Notes: generated by a model from the letters alone, not told the origin. Positions 1 to 10,550 are shown, numbered from the stretch's first letter. The stretch: 46,764 nucleotides of DNA from Bacteroidota bacterium (GCA_016713445.1 JADJPB010000007.1:1-46764); one strand, 5' to 3'. Numbers and translations: made by a program.

Positions 1-179
1 ATGGCACTGTAAATTTTTAATGAATTGAATTTTCTTTGGGAATAGCAATTTGTTGTTTTTACCGGAGCAAAATCACATCGCTTCTAGAAAAATCTAGCAG
101 CTTGAAGCTAGCAGCTAGAGCCTTTTCTTAGTATATTTGCAAAATCATTTTCCATAAACCATTTTTAATAAAATCGAAA
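1..179. other. Intergenic leader with repeat-like hairpin
   Basis: No gene is visible. Positions 80-120 hold an imperfect inverted or iterated AGCTTCTAG/CTAGCAGCTTGAAGC motif that recurs in other gaps of the window (about 2556-2578, 7098-7138, 26632-26659 and 29644-29669). A promoter-like box lies downstream of it, before the YraN-family gene. Confidence 0.4.
132..139 (+). promoter_or_regulatory. Bacteroidota -7 promoter box
   Basis: TATATTTG matches the Bacteroidota -7 consensus TAnnTTTG and lies about 40 bp before the proposed ATG of the YraN-family gene. No clear -33 TTTG is seen at the proper distance, so the call rests on the -7 box and its position. Confidence 0.4.
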
Positions 180-493
180 ATGACCGACATTGAAAAATCG
201 GTGAGCGCGGTAAAACCATCGCAGTTCGCTACCTCCAATAACTTGGCTACCGAACGCAGCTCGAAACTTCCGCTATCAAAAAGGAGAAATCGACATCATT
301 GCAACCGACAGAGATTTTGATTATTGTGGAAGTAAGGAGTCCGGAAATTTTCAAGTTATGGGAGTCAGAAGCATCCATCGGTCAAACAAAAACGGACTTG
401 ATGGCATTGGCGGCCGGATTTTACCAAGAGCTCCACGATATCCGACTCGGGGTCCGATTTGATGTAATTTCTATCATTTTCCGTAAAAGATAA
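180..493 (+). CDS. YraN/UPF0102 family endonuclease-like protein (frameshifted)
   Basis: The reading frame changes at least three times, but the pieces join into the UPF0102 fold. The N-terminal piece reads IGERGKTIAVRYLQ and LGYRT; then comes GEIDIIATDRDF, then IIVEVRSP, and finally AAGFYQE and a C-terminal IRLGVRFDVISIIF. These are the family hallmarks: the GE..A..YL helix, the GEIDiIA and VEVK-like motifs of a PD-(D/E)XK-type core, and the RFDVI strand. At about 105 codons it is close to the usual 115-120 residues. The family is found next to housekeeping genes and its role is poorly known. The ATG at 180 is chosen because family similarity begins within ten codons of it. The indels look technical since similarity is kept on both sides of each. 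Confidence 0.7.
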
Positions 494-695
494 GAAGGCC
501 CAACTAACCCATCTAAGGAAGCCTTCCATGAAGAATCTATATTGTCAATAACCTGAGTTGGACTTTGCCAAGAAATTTGGTTTTAGTGACATATTTTGGC
601 GTGTGAAATCAATGCTTTTAAGATAAATCGTCCAAAAAAGCATTGGACTTATCAACACATCAATTGCGATCTTTACAGCCCTATTTAATAGAGAA
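494..695. other. Intergenic region upstream of rluB
   Basis: No coding similarity is recognised in 200 bp. A short inverted repeat GTCCAA...TTGGAC (630-635 and 643-648) is present, and the sequence is otherwise unremarkable. It probably contains the rluB promoter, but no convincing TAnnTTTG box was found. Confidence 0.3.
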
Positions 696-2490
696 GATGA
701 AAAAGAAAAAAGTAGCCCGGCCGTGACGGTTCACGGGCGTAACGACCGCTCTCGACCTGCGACAGGAAGAGGCAAGTCAAAGAAACGAAAGAGGCGGCGA
801 TCGCCCTTCAGATCAGAAAAATCTCCTTGGGACTCATTTGATAATGACAGACCCAGCAGAGGAGAGCGGAGTTCGGAGAGCGGAGAGCGAGGAGGGAGAG
901 AGCGGAGAACGGAGAGTGGAGAGCGAGGAGGAAGAGAGCGGAGTTCGGAGAGCGGAGAGCGCAGAACGCCTTTTACACGAGGAAGAAGTGATTCTAATGA
1001 CGGTGAAAAACGCCCTTATCAAAGAAGAGGCGACAGCGGAGAAAGTAAAGAGCACCATTTTCAAGAGGAAGAAGAAGTTCTTCAAGTGACGGTGAAAAGA
1101 GACCTTATCAAAGAAGAGACGACAGCGGAAGTAGGAGAGCGGAGTTCAGAGAGGAAGGCGAGGAGGAGAGGCGGAGTTCAGGAAGCGGAGAAGCGCAGAA
1201 CGTCTTTTACACGAGGAAGAAGTGATTCTAATGACGGTGAAAAACGCCCTTATCCGGAGGCAGAGAGCGGAGAGCAGAGAGCGGAGGCATTTGGTGAAAA
1301 ACGTTCTTACACAGAAACGTGATGATAGTTCAGAGAGAGGTGAGGGGCGGGGAAAACGTACCAACGACGCTCAGAGAAGTGCTGAGGATTCGAGGGAAAG
1401 CGACCCTTTAAAGGGGTCGGAGTTTGGAGACGGGAGTTAGGAGAATTCTGAAGGAAAACGTCCATATAGAAAGAAGAGACGATAGTGAAGGTGGACTTGG
1501 AGAAACATCAAAGAAAGATGATAATGCTGGTGGATTCGGGGAAAACGTTCTTTCAGAGAGGCGAAAAGGAGAAGGAAAGTTCGGAGAGAAGACCCTATGA
1601 AGAAGCGACCGCCAAGTAGAAGAAGATCGTCATGCACGCTTTGAAGAAGAATCATCTTACGAAGATCGTCCATCTTATGGAAAAGCGGAGGTCGCCGTGC
1701 CACCCGTAAACGAAAGTGCTAGTACGGGTCCGGATTTAACAGGCGAAATTCGGCGAATCGCTTACTATCGGAATGGCTGGAATTTGTTCACGCCGTGAAG
1801 CTCGATGATTTAATTACAGCTAAGTGTTATTTCTGTAAATGGTCGGGTCGCCTAGAGAGCTTGGAATGAAGGAAGTGAAACCAGGTGATGATATCCGTTA
1901 TAACGGTAAGCGTAATCCGAAATGAAAAGCATGTTTATCTTTTGTTGAATAAGCCCAAAGATTATATCACAACGTCTGATGATCGAACGATCGTAAAACC
2001 GTGATGGAATTAATTGCAGGCGCTTGTCCGGAACGAAGTTTATCAATGGGACGCTTGAGAGAAACATTTGGACTTTTGTATTCACGAACTTGGTGATTTA
2101 GCACGTCATTTAACACATCCAAGTTCAAGAGTGAAGAAAGTGTATCAAGCTGAACTCGACAAAACTTTAAAGTGTCGGACATGCGTCGCTTGCAAGAAGG
2201 TGTTGAACTAGAAGATGGAATCAGAAGCGTAGATGATATTTCAATCGGCAATGGAAAAAGACGATAAGAAAGCAGTTGGTGTAAATTACACTCTGGTAAA
2301 AAATCGTATCGTGCGTCGTATGTTCGAAGCATTGGGCTATGATGTTGTGAAATTAGATCGCGTTGAATGGAGGTTGCTGGACTCACAAAGAAGACCTTCA
2401 AAGAGGTCGTTGGAGAATCCACGACCAACGTGGAGTTGGGTTTTTACTGAAGATGATGGGCAACGGAAAGAAAAAAAAGCGAAGGCTTGA
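696..2490 (+). CDS. rluB: 23S rRNA pseudouridine synthase RluB-like, long low-complexity N-terminus (frameshifted)
   Basis: The C-terminal two fifths is an RsuA/RluB-type pseudouridine synthase. An S4 RNA-binding domain reads GMAGICSRREA at about 1757-1790. It is followed by KPKDYITTSDD, a degraded GRL-type catalytic region near 2047, and the family signature NRIVRRMFEALGYDV at about 2303-2346. The enzyme isomerises a uridine in helix 89 of 23S rRNA. The first 1000 bp encode a highly charged Arg/Glu/Ser/Gly-rich tail built from near-repeats (GERGG, SGERR, TRGRSDSNDGEKRPY); Bacteroidota RluB proteins typically carry such a tail, which may contact rRNA. At least eight frame changes occur. The catalytic Asp cannot be verified because an indel falls beside it. 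The ATG at 696 precedes a Lys-rich start and is the best upstream candidate. The coding strand is purine-rich, as is the insert in dnaE2. Confidence 0.8.
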
Positions 2491-2625
2491 GTAGTTTCTT
2501 CTTCGGAATTACTTACCGGGATTATTTAATTCACACTTCAGATGAGAGTTTTAGATTCTGGACGCTAGATTCTAGACTACAGATTTGATGCTAGATAGTA
2601 AAATATTAATCATGGTGACCGTGAC
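2491..2625. other. Gap between rluB and IS element with CTAGATTCTAG repeats
   Basis: No gene is visible. Positions 2550-2600 carry iterated TAGATTCT/CTAGA words (GCTAGATTCTAGAC), one of the dispersed short repeat types of this genome, directly left of the IS. A 3-4 bp target duplication could not be confirmed. Confidence 0.35.
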
Positions 2626-2639
2626 TGAAATAGGTTGAC
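2626..2639 (+). repeat. IS3 terminal inverted repeat, left
   Basis: TGAAATAGGTTGAC is repeated as an exact reverse complement at 4012-4025, which defines the element ends. Confidence 0.85.
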
Positions 2640-2656
2640 CAAAAAATCAACCTAAA

Positions 2657-3082
2657 ATGGAAACGAAAAAAGCAAAAAAAACAAAGTATTTAGAGCAGCG
2701 ACGAGTCTTTAGTGAAGCCGTTCAACGCTCTGTTGTGAAGGATGTGGAGCAAGGCAAATGCACTGTAATACAAGCCAGTCATGAACTAGGCGTGTGTATT
2801 CAAACAATATATAACTGGATTTACCGATATTCCCGACATTTGATAAAAAATAGGGTTATGGTAGTAGAAGATAAAAGCGAAGCTTATCGCAGCCAAGAAC
2901 TAGAACGTCGCATAAAGGACTTGGAGGCGGCCTTGGGTCGTAAACAAATGGAAGTAGATTTACTTTCTAAGATCATTGATTTAGCTAACGAGGAATTTAA
3001 GACAGATTTAAAAAAAAATTTATCAAAGGAGCCCTCGAGCGATTCCGAGTCGAAAAACGAACCACCCACCACTACAAAATGA
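2657..3082 (+). CDS. IS3-family transposase OrfA (helix-turn-helix)
   Basis: The 141-residue protein has a Lys-rich start and then a helix-turn-helix of the transposase_8 type (residues about 15-60: SVVKDVEQGKCTVIQASHEL, then TIYNWIYRY). A heptad-like stretch follows (residues about 78-115: ELERRIKDLEAALGRKQMEV) that resembles the leucine zipper used for OrfA multimerisation. It recognises the IS ends and, fused to OrfB by frameshifting, forms the active transposase. The start lies 17 bp inside the left inverted repeat. The ORF overlaps orfB as ATGA at 3079-3082. Confidence 0.88.
   Translation: METKKAKKTKYLEQRRVFSEAVQRSVVKDVEQGKCTVIQASHELGVCIQTIYNWIYRYSRHLIKNRVMVVEDKSEAYRSQELERRIKDLEAALGRKQMEVDLLSKIIDLANEEFKTDLKKNLSKEPSSDSESKNEPPTTTK
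3010..3016 (+). promoter_or_regulatory. Putative -1 ribosomal frameshift slippery site (A AAA AAA)
   Basis: A run of nine A (3010-3018) sits in the orfA frame as TTA AAA AAA AAT, so a canonical A AAA AAA heptamer is positioned for a -1 slip. The -1 frame is open from here into orfB with no stop. IS3 elements generally make the OrfAB transposase this way. Whether a stimulatory hairpin follows was not established. Confidence 0.6.
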
Positions 3083-3993
3083 AGGATTTATATATTGTAG
3101 CTGGGATAAGTAAACAAGCAATTTATAAATATAGATTACGGCAAGAATATATTTCGAGTGTATCAAAAGAAGTCATTAAAGCATGTAACAAAATTCGTAA
3201 AAATCACAAGCGAATGAGTTGTCGTAAGATGTATTCTAGAGTTAAAAATACAATGCAAGTTGGCAGAGATAACTTCGAGCAAATTGGATTTTCCAATGGC
3301 TTTAAACTTCAAATTGTAAGGAGTAAGCATAGAACTACCTGGGCAACTAAGTTGGCAATATTCGATAATCACTTAGAAGGAAAAGTATTTAATGGATTGA
3401 ATCAAGCACTTCAATCAGATATTTTTTACTTCGATGTTGCAGGTAAATCTTATTATGGTGTATGTATTATCGACGTCTATTCACGTAGATTACTTGCATT
3501 ACAGGTATCTAAAACTTTGCGGGCGGAACAGAATGTAGTAGCATTGAGAAAGGCAATAAAAGCTCGTAGTGGATTAACATTTAAAGGATGTATTTTCCAC
3601 TCAGACAGAGGAACACAATATATAAGTCAACTTCAAATAGCACTAATAAAAGAATTAGAAATGACTCCTAGCATGTGTAAACTTCCTCAAGAAAATGCAT
3701 ATGCTGAACGAGTACAGGGAACAATAAAGTATGAATATTTGAATCCAGAGCTGATTACTGAAGAAAATATTCAGAGGAAAATAAAGCAAATATTATGGCT
3801 TTATAACAATGAACGACCACATTCAAGATTAGGTAATAGGACCCCTGTCGAGTACGAACAGTATATTAGCAGTCTAGTTGAAAAAGATCGCCCGCAAATG
3901 ACTGTATATAAATGGTCACATCCATTATTAACAGAAATGCCAGTTGCTAACAAAAAAGAAAAAAGAAGCAAAAAAGAAAAAAGTCAACATTAA
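3079..3993 (+). CDS. IS3-family transposase OrfB (DDE integrase domain)
   Basis: The 304-residue protein has the retroviral-integrase (rve) fold of IS3 OrfB. The acidic triad is visible: the first Asp in LQSDIFYFDV, the second in FHSDRGTQYIS, and the Glu in PQENAYAERVQGTIKYE. The C-terminal LWLYNNERPHSRLGNRTPVEY is the usual IS3 ending. It catalyses strand transfer at the IS ends. The ATG overlaps the orfA stop. In the active product it is expected to be fused to OrfA by -1 frameshifting upstream. The frame is intact through to a Lys-rich tail just before the right inverted repeat. Confidence 0.92.
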   Translation: MKDLYIVAGISKQAIYKYRLRQEYISSVSKEVIKACNKIRKNHKRMSCRKMYSRVKNTMQVGRDNFEQIGFSNGFKLQIVRSKHRTTWATKLAIFDNHLEGKVFNGLNQALQSDIFYFDVAGKSYYGVCIIDVYSRRLLALQVSKTLRAEQNVVALRKAIKARSGLTFKGCIFHSDRGTQYISQLQIALIKELEMTPSMCKLPQENAYAERVQGTIKYEYLNPELITEENIQRKIKQILWLYNNERPHSRLGNRTPVEYEQYISSLVEKDRPQMTVYKWSHPLLTEMPVANKKEKRSKKEKSQH

Positions 3994-4011
3994 ATACAAT
4001 CTAACTAAAAA

Positions 4012-4025
4012 GTCAACCTATTTCA
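4012..4025 (-). repeat. IS3 terminal inverted repeat, right
   Basis: GTCAACCTATTTCA is the exact reverse complement of the left end at 2626-2639. Confidence 0.85.
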
Positions 4026-4036
4026 GGCTAAGTCAT

Positions 4037-4100
4037 GGCTACTAGACTATAATATCGAGAATCGAGTATCAAATATCGAGTATCGAATGCTCTAGTAGCC
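4037..4100. repeat. Intergenic inverted repeat with ATCGAG iterations
   Basis: GGCTACTAG (4037-4045) and CTAGTAGCC (4092-4100) form a 9-bp perfect inverted repeat. The loop holds several copies of ATCGAGTATC-like words. It lies between the IS and the next gene and resembles other short dispersed repeats in the window. Confidence 0.45.
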
Positions 4101-4153
4101 AGCAGCTTTTTTATTTGAAAAGTATTACCTTCACACTCCAAACACATCAAAAC

Positions 4154-7064
4154 ATGAAATTAAAAATTAACCTTTCTCTTTTATTTGTAATTCTATTTAA
4201 TGCCCATTCATTCTCCCAAGCCTTACCACAACAATGGCTTCGCTCTTTTTGTTCCGCAAGGAAAATCTTCCGACCGCATCAGTAAATAGTAGTTGATAAT
4301 AACAATGATATTTACATAGGTGGATATGCCGGTAACGAAGAAATTACCCCGATGCATATGTCATGAAAAGAAACGCACAGGGCGACACCCTTTGGCAATA
4401 TTATTATGATAGTGGTAGTAAAGGGAGAGGATTACGTTCTTGATATGGCTATCGATGCGAATCTTAATGTTTATTTAACAGGAAAATCGCGGCCCTCTTT
4501 TCAGGATATTTTGATTGTATCACCATTAAATTGAGATAGTGCCGGTGTTCAACAATGGGTGGCACGTTATCCTTCAGGAACCAACAGTCAGAGTTATGGA
4601 TATTCAATTGCTGTGGATTTAAATGGAAATGTATATATTTGCCGGAACCATTGATCCAGCCTTGTCAAGTACGAATTGGTTGGTGGTAAAATATAATTCA
4701 AGTGGAATTCAACAATGGGTGGATGTACTTAATGGACCAGGTAACGGAGATGATGAAGCACTCGATATTGTAATCGCTCCCAATGGGAATGCAACAGCAT
4801 GTGGCTATGTTTATGATATTACTGCTAACGGTAACATTAATGCTTTTGTTAAACAGTATGATCAAAGTGGAGGCGCCGTATGGGTGATACATACTCAAAT
4901 CCTGCATTTAATTTGCCTGATCGATTGAGAGGATTAGCCTACAATACAGCTGGAAATTTATTTGTTTCTGGTGAGACGGGAAATTCAGTAAATAATAAGT
5001 TAGATGTATTGGTAATGTCGTATAACGCGGCGGGTGTTCGACAATGGGAAACGATCTACCAAGATTCCACATCGGCAAGTGATGAATATCTTTTAGGAAA
5101 TACATTTGATGATTTAGGAAATGCTTATGTTGTCGGATCTGATTATACAAATGGATTTATTACGAAGGTTAATTTTGACGGATCTCAAGGTTGGAGGAGA
5201 AAGTGGGTGGGCCCATTACCATTCGGATACGATGTAATAAAATTCCGTAGCCGTGGATAATAACGGTGGCGTCTATACGTCGGGAAGAGGATTTATCCCG
5301 GAGAAGATTATTATGGGAATGGTGGTCTTACGAATATGATTGTTACGAAATATTCAGAAGCCGGAGACTCTTTATGGACGTATCGAATTAGTGATTCGAC
5401 AGACGCATCTATGGGTTTTGCTATCGCTACTCGCAACGGGAAAGTTATCGCTGGCGGATTTAAGACCGACACGGCCTATGCGGATGAAAATTTATTTGTG
5501 ATGGTTACTGATACAGCAGGGAATGGCTTGCATGAATGGAATCATAATGGAAAAGGCGCTGGTGTAACCCATGGACAAATATTAAAAGTAGATGCTGCAG
5601 ATAATATTTATTGTGCATCCACCGTCAAAAGGAGCGATTGGATAGGATGGGATGTGGTTATCGTTAAATATGATCCTGCCGGTACTTTGTTATGGGAAAA
5701 AATATTATTCTTCGTATGGATGGAATAACGATACCATCACGAATATGGAGCTTACGCCGAGTGGAGATTTGGTAATGGTCATTTCAACCGATAGTGCTCA
5801 AACAAATAGTAATTATAAAATGTCGTTGGTGAGAATGAACAGCAATGGGAATTTTTGGACACCTCATGGATTCAGCCTGCTCCCTTAGGTAACGTGTTTT
5901 CAAATTCTATGGTAATGCGTAGTGATGGAAGTGTAGCAATAGGTGCGAATTCAAATGTTCTCGGTGGACTTTTAATTTATTTTGATAATCAACTTGACTA
6001 TCAATGGTCGGCCAAGCTAGATTCCACTCAATTTACAGTCACAAAATTAATAGTTTAGCTTCATTTCCGAATGGTGATATAGCTGTTGCAGGATTAGTTC
6101 AAACAGGAAGTGGAACTACGGCGAAAGGTGTGGTACAACGATTTCAACCTAATGGCAATCGCCTTTGGACTGCTGATTTTGATTCGATCAACGCATACGA
6201 TGAAATATATGATGTGACCGTGAGTCCAACGGGGCAAGTAGCTACTGTCGGTATCTCTGGTTTTTTAGGATCAGGAGTTTCTACTATGATCTCCTATGAT
6301 GGAAGCACGGGAGCACAACAATGGCGACAAGTATACAATCCAAATACCACCAATGAGTGAGGTGTAAAAGTTCGCTTCACTCCCGAGGGAAATATTGTAT
6401 ATATCTGCAGAGGCTGGACAGGATTTGTTTCTCGATACACCACACTTCAATACAGTGCTGCCGGAGTTTACCAATGGGCAACGGTATATGCTCAAACCGC
6501 CAGCGATCGCGAACCCTTGAAGCTTTTAGTCGAGCCCAACAACAGAGTAGTTACCGCAGGATGGGCCATCAATGGAGCTACTACCAATTACGATTTTGTT
6601 TTAGTGGGATACAACTCCGCTGGGTTCAACAATTTCTTAGCACGTATACATCTCCCAATTTCGCACCTGAAGTACTTTATGATTTAGCTCGAGATGCGCA
6701 AGGAAACTTTATGGTTGCTGGAGAAAGCGCTACCGATTTCCTTAATGAGTTTCTCTTTCACATGATCATTATTAAATACGGTGGAAGTGCAGTAGGCATA
6801 AATGAAATCGAAAACCCATCTAACGTTAGCGCCTATCCGAATCCTTCGACAGGAACTTTCTTGTTGATGGAAACCGCTGGAGGATCGCCCATCACCAATG
6901 GAACTGTTTATGATGTGCAAGGAAGAAAAGTAACCACGTTGGATCTTATCAATCGCGAAGTCAATTTAGCCAAATTCCCTTCTGGACTCTATATTTTGCA
7001 ATACCAACGTGAAGATGGATCGTTAGGAAGTTTGAAGTTGGTTTTGAGTCCTTCTTCGTATTAG
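4154..7064 (+). CDS. T9SS-secreted SBBP-type beta-propeller protein (frameshifted)
   Basis: A signal peptide (MKLKINLSLLFVILFNAHSF, cleaved near SQA) begins the locus. Then come many repeats of the SBBP kind: GNVYI.G, VVKYNSSGIQQWV, GDLVMVIST, VVQRFQPNGNRLW. The C-terminus is a T9SS type A sorting domain (SAYPNPSTGTFLL, then VYDVQGRKV and FPSGLYILQY). The protein is therefore expected to cross the outer membrane through the type IX system and be released or anchored at the surface; its ligand is unknown. About ten single-base frame changes break the 970-codon locus, yet repeat periodicity is kept throughout, which points to sequencing indels. A related propeller is encoded at 26829-29462. Confidence 0.8.
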
Positions 7065-7225
7065 GATTTGTTCTGAGTAGTATTTATAGTCGCGAATTTC
7101 TAGCTTCTAGCTTCTAGCTTCTAGCTTCTGGCTTTTAGCTTTTTGTATTTCGCAATCAGTTTCGCATTTCGTGTTCATTCGCATTTCGCGTCCTCGATAT
7201 TCGTATATTCGTGTTTAGTTTCAAT
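7065..7225. repeat. Intergenic repeats: tandem AGCTTCT and ATTCGCATTTCGCG words
   Basis: At 7098-7138 the heptamer CTTCTAG/AGCTTCT is repeated about five times in tandem. At 7160-7190 the words TTCGCATTTCGTGTTCATTC and GCATTTCGCGTC match the unit of the 65-bp tandem array upstream of deoC (37140-37425). No gene is visible. Confidence 0.5.
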
Positions 7226-7949
7226 ATGTGTGGCCGCTATATCTTAATCGACAATATCAAATCCTACGAAAAGCGTTTCAACGCCGTAGCACAGCAATAT
7301 TCCGCGCGCGTAAGTTTGCCTAATTTTAATGTGGTGCCCGGTGCTTTGGCTCCTGTGATTACCAATGATAAACCCAATGAAATTCAATTTTTCATTTTGG
7401 ACTCACGCCTTTCTGGGCGAAGAAACCCATGTACTTAATCAACGCGCGTGCAGAAGGCGATCATAACAGTGATGATGATCCGAACTATCGTGGCGCGAAG
7501 GGGAATCATCAGCAAACCTTCTTTCGAAAACCCATCCGCTCACAACGATGTTTAGTGATCGCCGATTATTTTATTGAAGGTCCGAAGAAGAGAAGCTCGA
7601 CAAACCATACCTCGTTTACCCAAAGCGTCGACCCATGGCCTTAGCAGGAATTTGGGATGAATGGGCGAATAAAGAGACAGGAGAAATCATACATTCTTTT
7701 TCTAGAATCACTACCACACCCAACAATGTCATCCAGCAAATTGGACATCATCGTTCGCCGGTCATCCTCCATGAAAGCGACGAACGTAAATGGTTAGAGG
7801 CAGAACATCTCAACCAAATCACCGACCTACTCGAGCCGTATACCGACGATGAGATGAACGCTTATCCCATCAGCAAAAGAATAAAGAGTCCGCGCGAAAA
7901 CGACATCGACCTCCTCCAACCCATCGGCGAACCCATCCTCCCGAAATAG
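7226..7949 (+). CDS. SOS response-associated peptidase, YedK/HMCES (SRAP) family (frameshifted)
   Basis: The protein starts MCGRYILID, the SRAP hallmark: after Met removal Cys2 forms a covalent link to abasic sites in single-stranded DNA and shields them during replication. Other family motifs are present in shifted frames: NFNVVPG, LINARAE, RSQRCLVIADYFIEG, ALAGIWDEWANKETGE, and FSRITTTPNN followed by HHRSPVILHE, in which the active-site His is expected. The start at ATG 7226 is fixed by the need for Met-Cys-Gly-Arg. About 240 codons is normal for the family. At least two indels break the frame (near 7430 and 7600). It fits functionally with the SOS genes at 22.6-32.4 kb, although it is not adjacent to them. 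Confidence 0.88.
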
Positions 7950-8210
7950 AATTAAAAGTTTTCGTGATTTAAAATTGCAAGGGATGGGCTACACCAAGCG
8001 AGATGAACGATCGGGTTAATTTGATCGCGAAGCATCGCGATGATTTAATTTGATAGCGAGGCTTCGCTATGAAAATGTAGTGTTAATCGTGGTAGATCAA
8101 ATCCGTGTAAATCATAATTATCCGTGTCATCAGCGTTCCAAAGAAAGTTATTCGTTGGATTTAATTTTCAAAAAAATAATTGTACTTTTATTTCCTCAAA
8201 CTTTCTCATC
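7950..8210. repeat. Intergenic region with TCGCGA and TAGCGA palindromes and an ATCCGTGTCATC repeat
   Basis: There is no gene in 260 bp. TCGCGAAGCATCGCGA (8025-8040) is a copy of the window-wide palindrome, and TAGCGAGGCTTCGCTA (8054-8069) is a compensated variant that keeps the pairing. At about 8099-8138 lies ATCCGTGTAAATC...ATCCGTGTCATCAGCG, a repeat type also seen at about 38428 and inside dnaE2 at 22854-22893. Confidence 0.6.
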
Positions 8211-9613
8211 ATGAAAAAAACCTTACTTTCCCTCTTAAGTATTTTAATTACCCTCTCTGCTTCTTCTCAAATTCCTGAACTCTGGGTTCCATGTCTCTCG
8301 GTGGATCCTTCGGTATCGGTGGCATCATCAAGATCAACGGTGATGGCACTGGCTACAGCATGGAGTATGTTTGCACAGGAGGAATCAATGGCGGCAGCAT
8401 CCAAAGCAATCTCTTTCCCATCAGTAGCACCTTGCTTTATGGAAATTCCACAAGCGGTGGTAGCTTTAGTAGAGGAGATATTTTTAGTTATAATCCTGCG
8501 ACCAACACTGATACCTCTCTGTTTAGTCTTGATTCGGTTTATGGATATTATCCTCGCGGACCCATTATTAAAGCAAGTAACGCCAATAGTCTTTTCGGTA
8601 TGACAGGCAACGGCGGGATTTCTGACAAAGGTGTTTTTTATGAATTCAATTTAATCAACAACACCTATACGAAACGCCATGAATTCGGCACGATCACAGG
8701 CGCTTTACCGAATGGCGGCGTGATGCAATCAACTGTGAATAATAAAATTTACGGGATGACTACCTCAGGCGGAGCGAACAACGGTGGAGTAATTTTTAGT
8801 TATGATATTCCGACTACAACATTTGCAATTGTGCATGACTTTTCTTTTATGACTGGATGGACACCTTTCGGAACTTTGCGACAAGCAAGTAATGGATTAC
8901 TTTACGGAATGGCCTTTGGGGAGGAACGGGTGGATTTGGTGTCATCTTCAGCTTAGATCCTATAACGAATACGTACACCGTCATTCACAATTTTAATGGA
9001 ACCGATGGATCGGCGCCTTGGGCACAATTGATCGAAGTCAATGGAATTCTATGGTTGCACATCGCAAGGTGGAGTAAACAACAACAAAGGTGTAATATTC
9101 AAATATCAAATCTCCAACAATACTTACACCAAACTTTATGATTTTGATACACCTACTGGGGCAAGTCCTTGGGGAAATGTGATGATGGCGAGCGATGGAA
9201 ATTTGTATGGCTGTACCAACAGTGGCGGCACAAACAGTTTAGGTGTAATTTATAAATTCAATTTAACTACGAATACATATACGGTAATTTACAATGGATC
9301 GTTCGCCACAGGCGGAATTCCGTACGCCGATTTAATTGAATACAGCGGCGCCACTCCTGTCAACGAAATTGACAAAAAGGAAAATGTAATTTCCATCTTT
9401 CCAAATCCCTCACAAGGATCCATCAACATTCAAGTCAACAATTTTACAAAACCTACTACATTAATTCTTACCAATGTGTTGGGTCAGGAAGTGATGCAAA
9501 TTCCAATTACCTCTTCAGCTTTAAAAATGAATTTAGATTTGCCTGCGGGATTGTATTTTTACTCTGCAGCCTCTTCTTCTTCTCGCAGTGCGATACGGTT
9601 GGTGGTAGAGTAA
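8211..9613 (+). CDS. T9SS-secreted GloVer-type tandem repeat protein (frameshifted)
   Basis: A signal peptide (MKKTLLSLLSILITLSASSQ) is followed by about seven repeats of the choice-of-anchor/GloVer type (TIGR03803-like): LLYGNSTSGGSFSRGDIFSY, IYGMTTSGGANNGGVIFSYD, LYGCTNSGGTNSLGVIYKFN. The C-terminus is a T9SS type A sorting domain (ISIFPNPSQGSINI, VLGQEVMQI, LPAGLYFYS). The protein is predicted to be exported by type IX secretion; repeats of this kind may form a propeller, and no function is established. Frame changes occur after the signal peptide (about 8285) and near 8920 and 9035. It is about 467 codons in total. Confidence 0.8.
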
Positions 9614-9672
9614 GGGACTGTAAGTATTACTTTGTTTCTGTCATATTTTATCCTTTAGAAAACACATTTCAA

Positions 9673-10543
9673 ATGGCTACTAATATTCGAATTCCAATAG
9701 CACTAGAAAAAGAAACAAATAAACTTGTACATGTAAACGATGTTCAGAATGGCAAAGATTGTAATTGCTATTGTCCCAATTGCAAAGCAGATTTAATTGC
9801 AGTAAATCGACGTGTAAAACAAAGTGCTCATTTTCGGCACGAAAAGGAATCAAACTGCACCATAAATCTTACTTTTGAGACATATATTCATGGATTAGCT
9901 AAAATAATATTTAAAACTATTCAAAAATTGAAGTTGCCACCTATAACTTTTCTTCACTTTTATGAAGGACCGTATAGCAACTCTGTAATAATTGATAAAC
10001 TCAAGGAATATTTAAAGTCGACTGGTATAAATGACAGGTTTGATATAAAAAGGATTGGCCTATTGGGGAGGTCCTTTCAAACTGCGACTGAAATAAATGT
10101 GAAAGAATGTTTTATTGAAAAAACGTATAAGACATCTTTGGGAGATATTAGGGTGGATATAGTTTTAAATATTGAGGGAATGGAACTATTCGTGGAACCA
10201 TTCCTTTCTAATCCAGTTGACAAAGAAAAAACATCAAAAAATTTCATCTCTTGATGTTTCGACAATTTCAATTGACCTACGTGAATTTTTAAAGGAGTAT
10301 GAACATGACTTTACTGAAGAAGCTTTAACAAATTTTTTCGTGAATAATATTAGTAGTAAGGGCTGGGTGTATCTAAGGCAAGACAAAATAGATAAAATTA
10401 TTGCACAAGTTTTTACAGAAAGTTTTCATCTTAAACTATTTACACTGAAAGATTCTATTGAAAAAAACAATTATTTAATTAAAAAAATAGCGGTGTACTC
10501 TGAACAAGCTGGGAGAGTATATTCACTTATCAATAGATCGTGA
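9673..10543 (+). CDS. Competence CoiA-like nuclease family protein (one frameshift)
   Basis: The N-terminal zinc-ribbon-like module reads CYCPNCKADLIAVN and then SAHFRHEKESNC, as in CoiA-like proteins (Cys pair plus a HFRH motif). The central core reads LGDIRVDIVLNIEGMELFVE, with an Asp and a Glu of the expected restriction-like nuclease site. After one extra A in the run at about 10228 it continues as SNPVDKEK, HQKISSLDVSTISIDLREF. That block is the family's NPVD-K ... t-IEIDLs segment, so the two frames are one gene. The remaining C-terminus is helical and not recognised. The downstream DUF2971-like gene starts 7 bp after the stop, so the two are probably cotranscribed. The true role may be DNA processing in transformation or defence; this is inference. 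Confidence 0.65.
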
Positions 10544-10550
10544 AAAGAAA

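Larger units (their letters stand above)
2626..4025 (+). mobile_element. IS3-family insertion sequence
   Basis: This is a 1.4-kb element with 14-bp perfect terminal inverted repeats (TGAAATAGGTTGAC at the left and its complement at the right), starting TGA and ending TCA. It carries orfA and orfB in the IS3 arrangement, with orfB in the -1 frame and an ATGA overlap. Both frames are uninterrupted, in contrast to most neighbours, so the element is probably young and may be functional. The flanking 3-4 bases (GAC at the left, GGC at the right) do not form an exact target duplication. Confidence 0.9.

Noticed and set aside
834..1364. Separate genes on the minus strand or in other frames across the rluB tail
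   Set aside because: Low-complexity purine-rich sequence stays open in several frames. The plus-strand frame matches the charged RluB extension, and the others show only Ser/Leu/Phe-rich shadows.
4154..7064. Phase-variable surface protein because of many frame breaks
   Set aside because: Breaks are scattered outside simple repeats and also hit housekeeping genes at similar density, so sequencing indels explain them better.
2626..7064. Composite transposon carrying the T9SS gene
   Set aside because: Only one IS3 copy exists in the window, and its inverted repeats close at 4025, before the T9SS gene.
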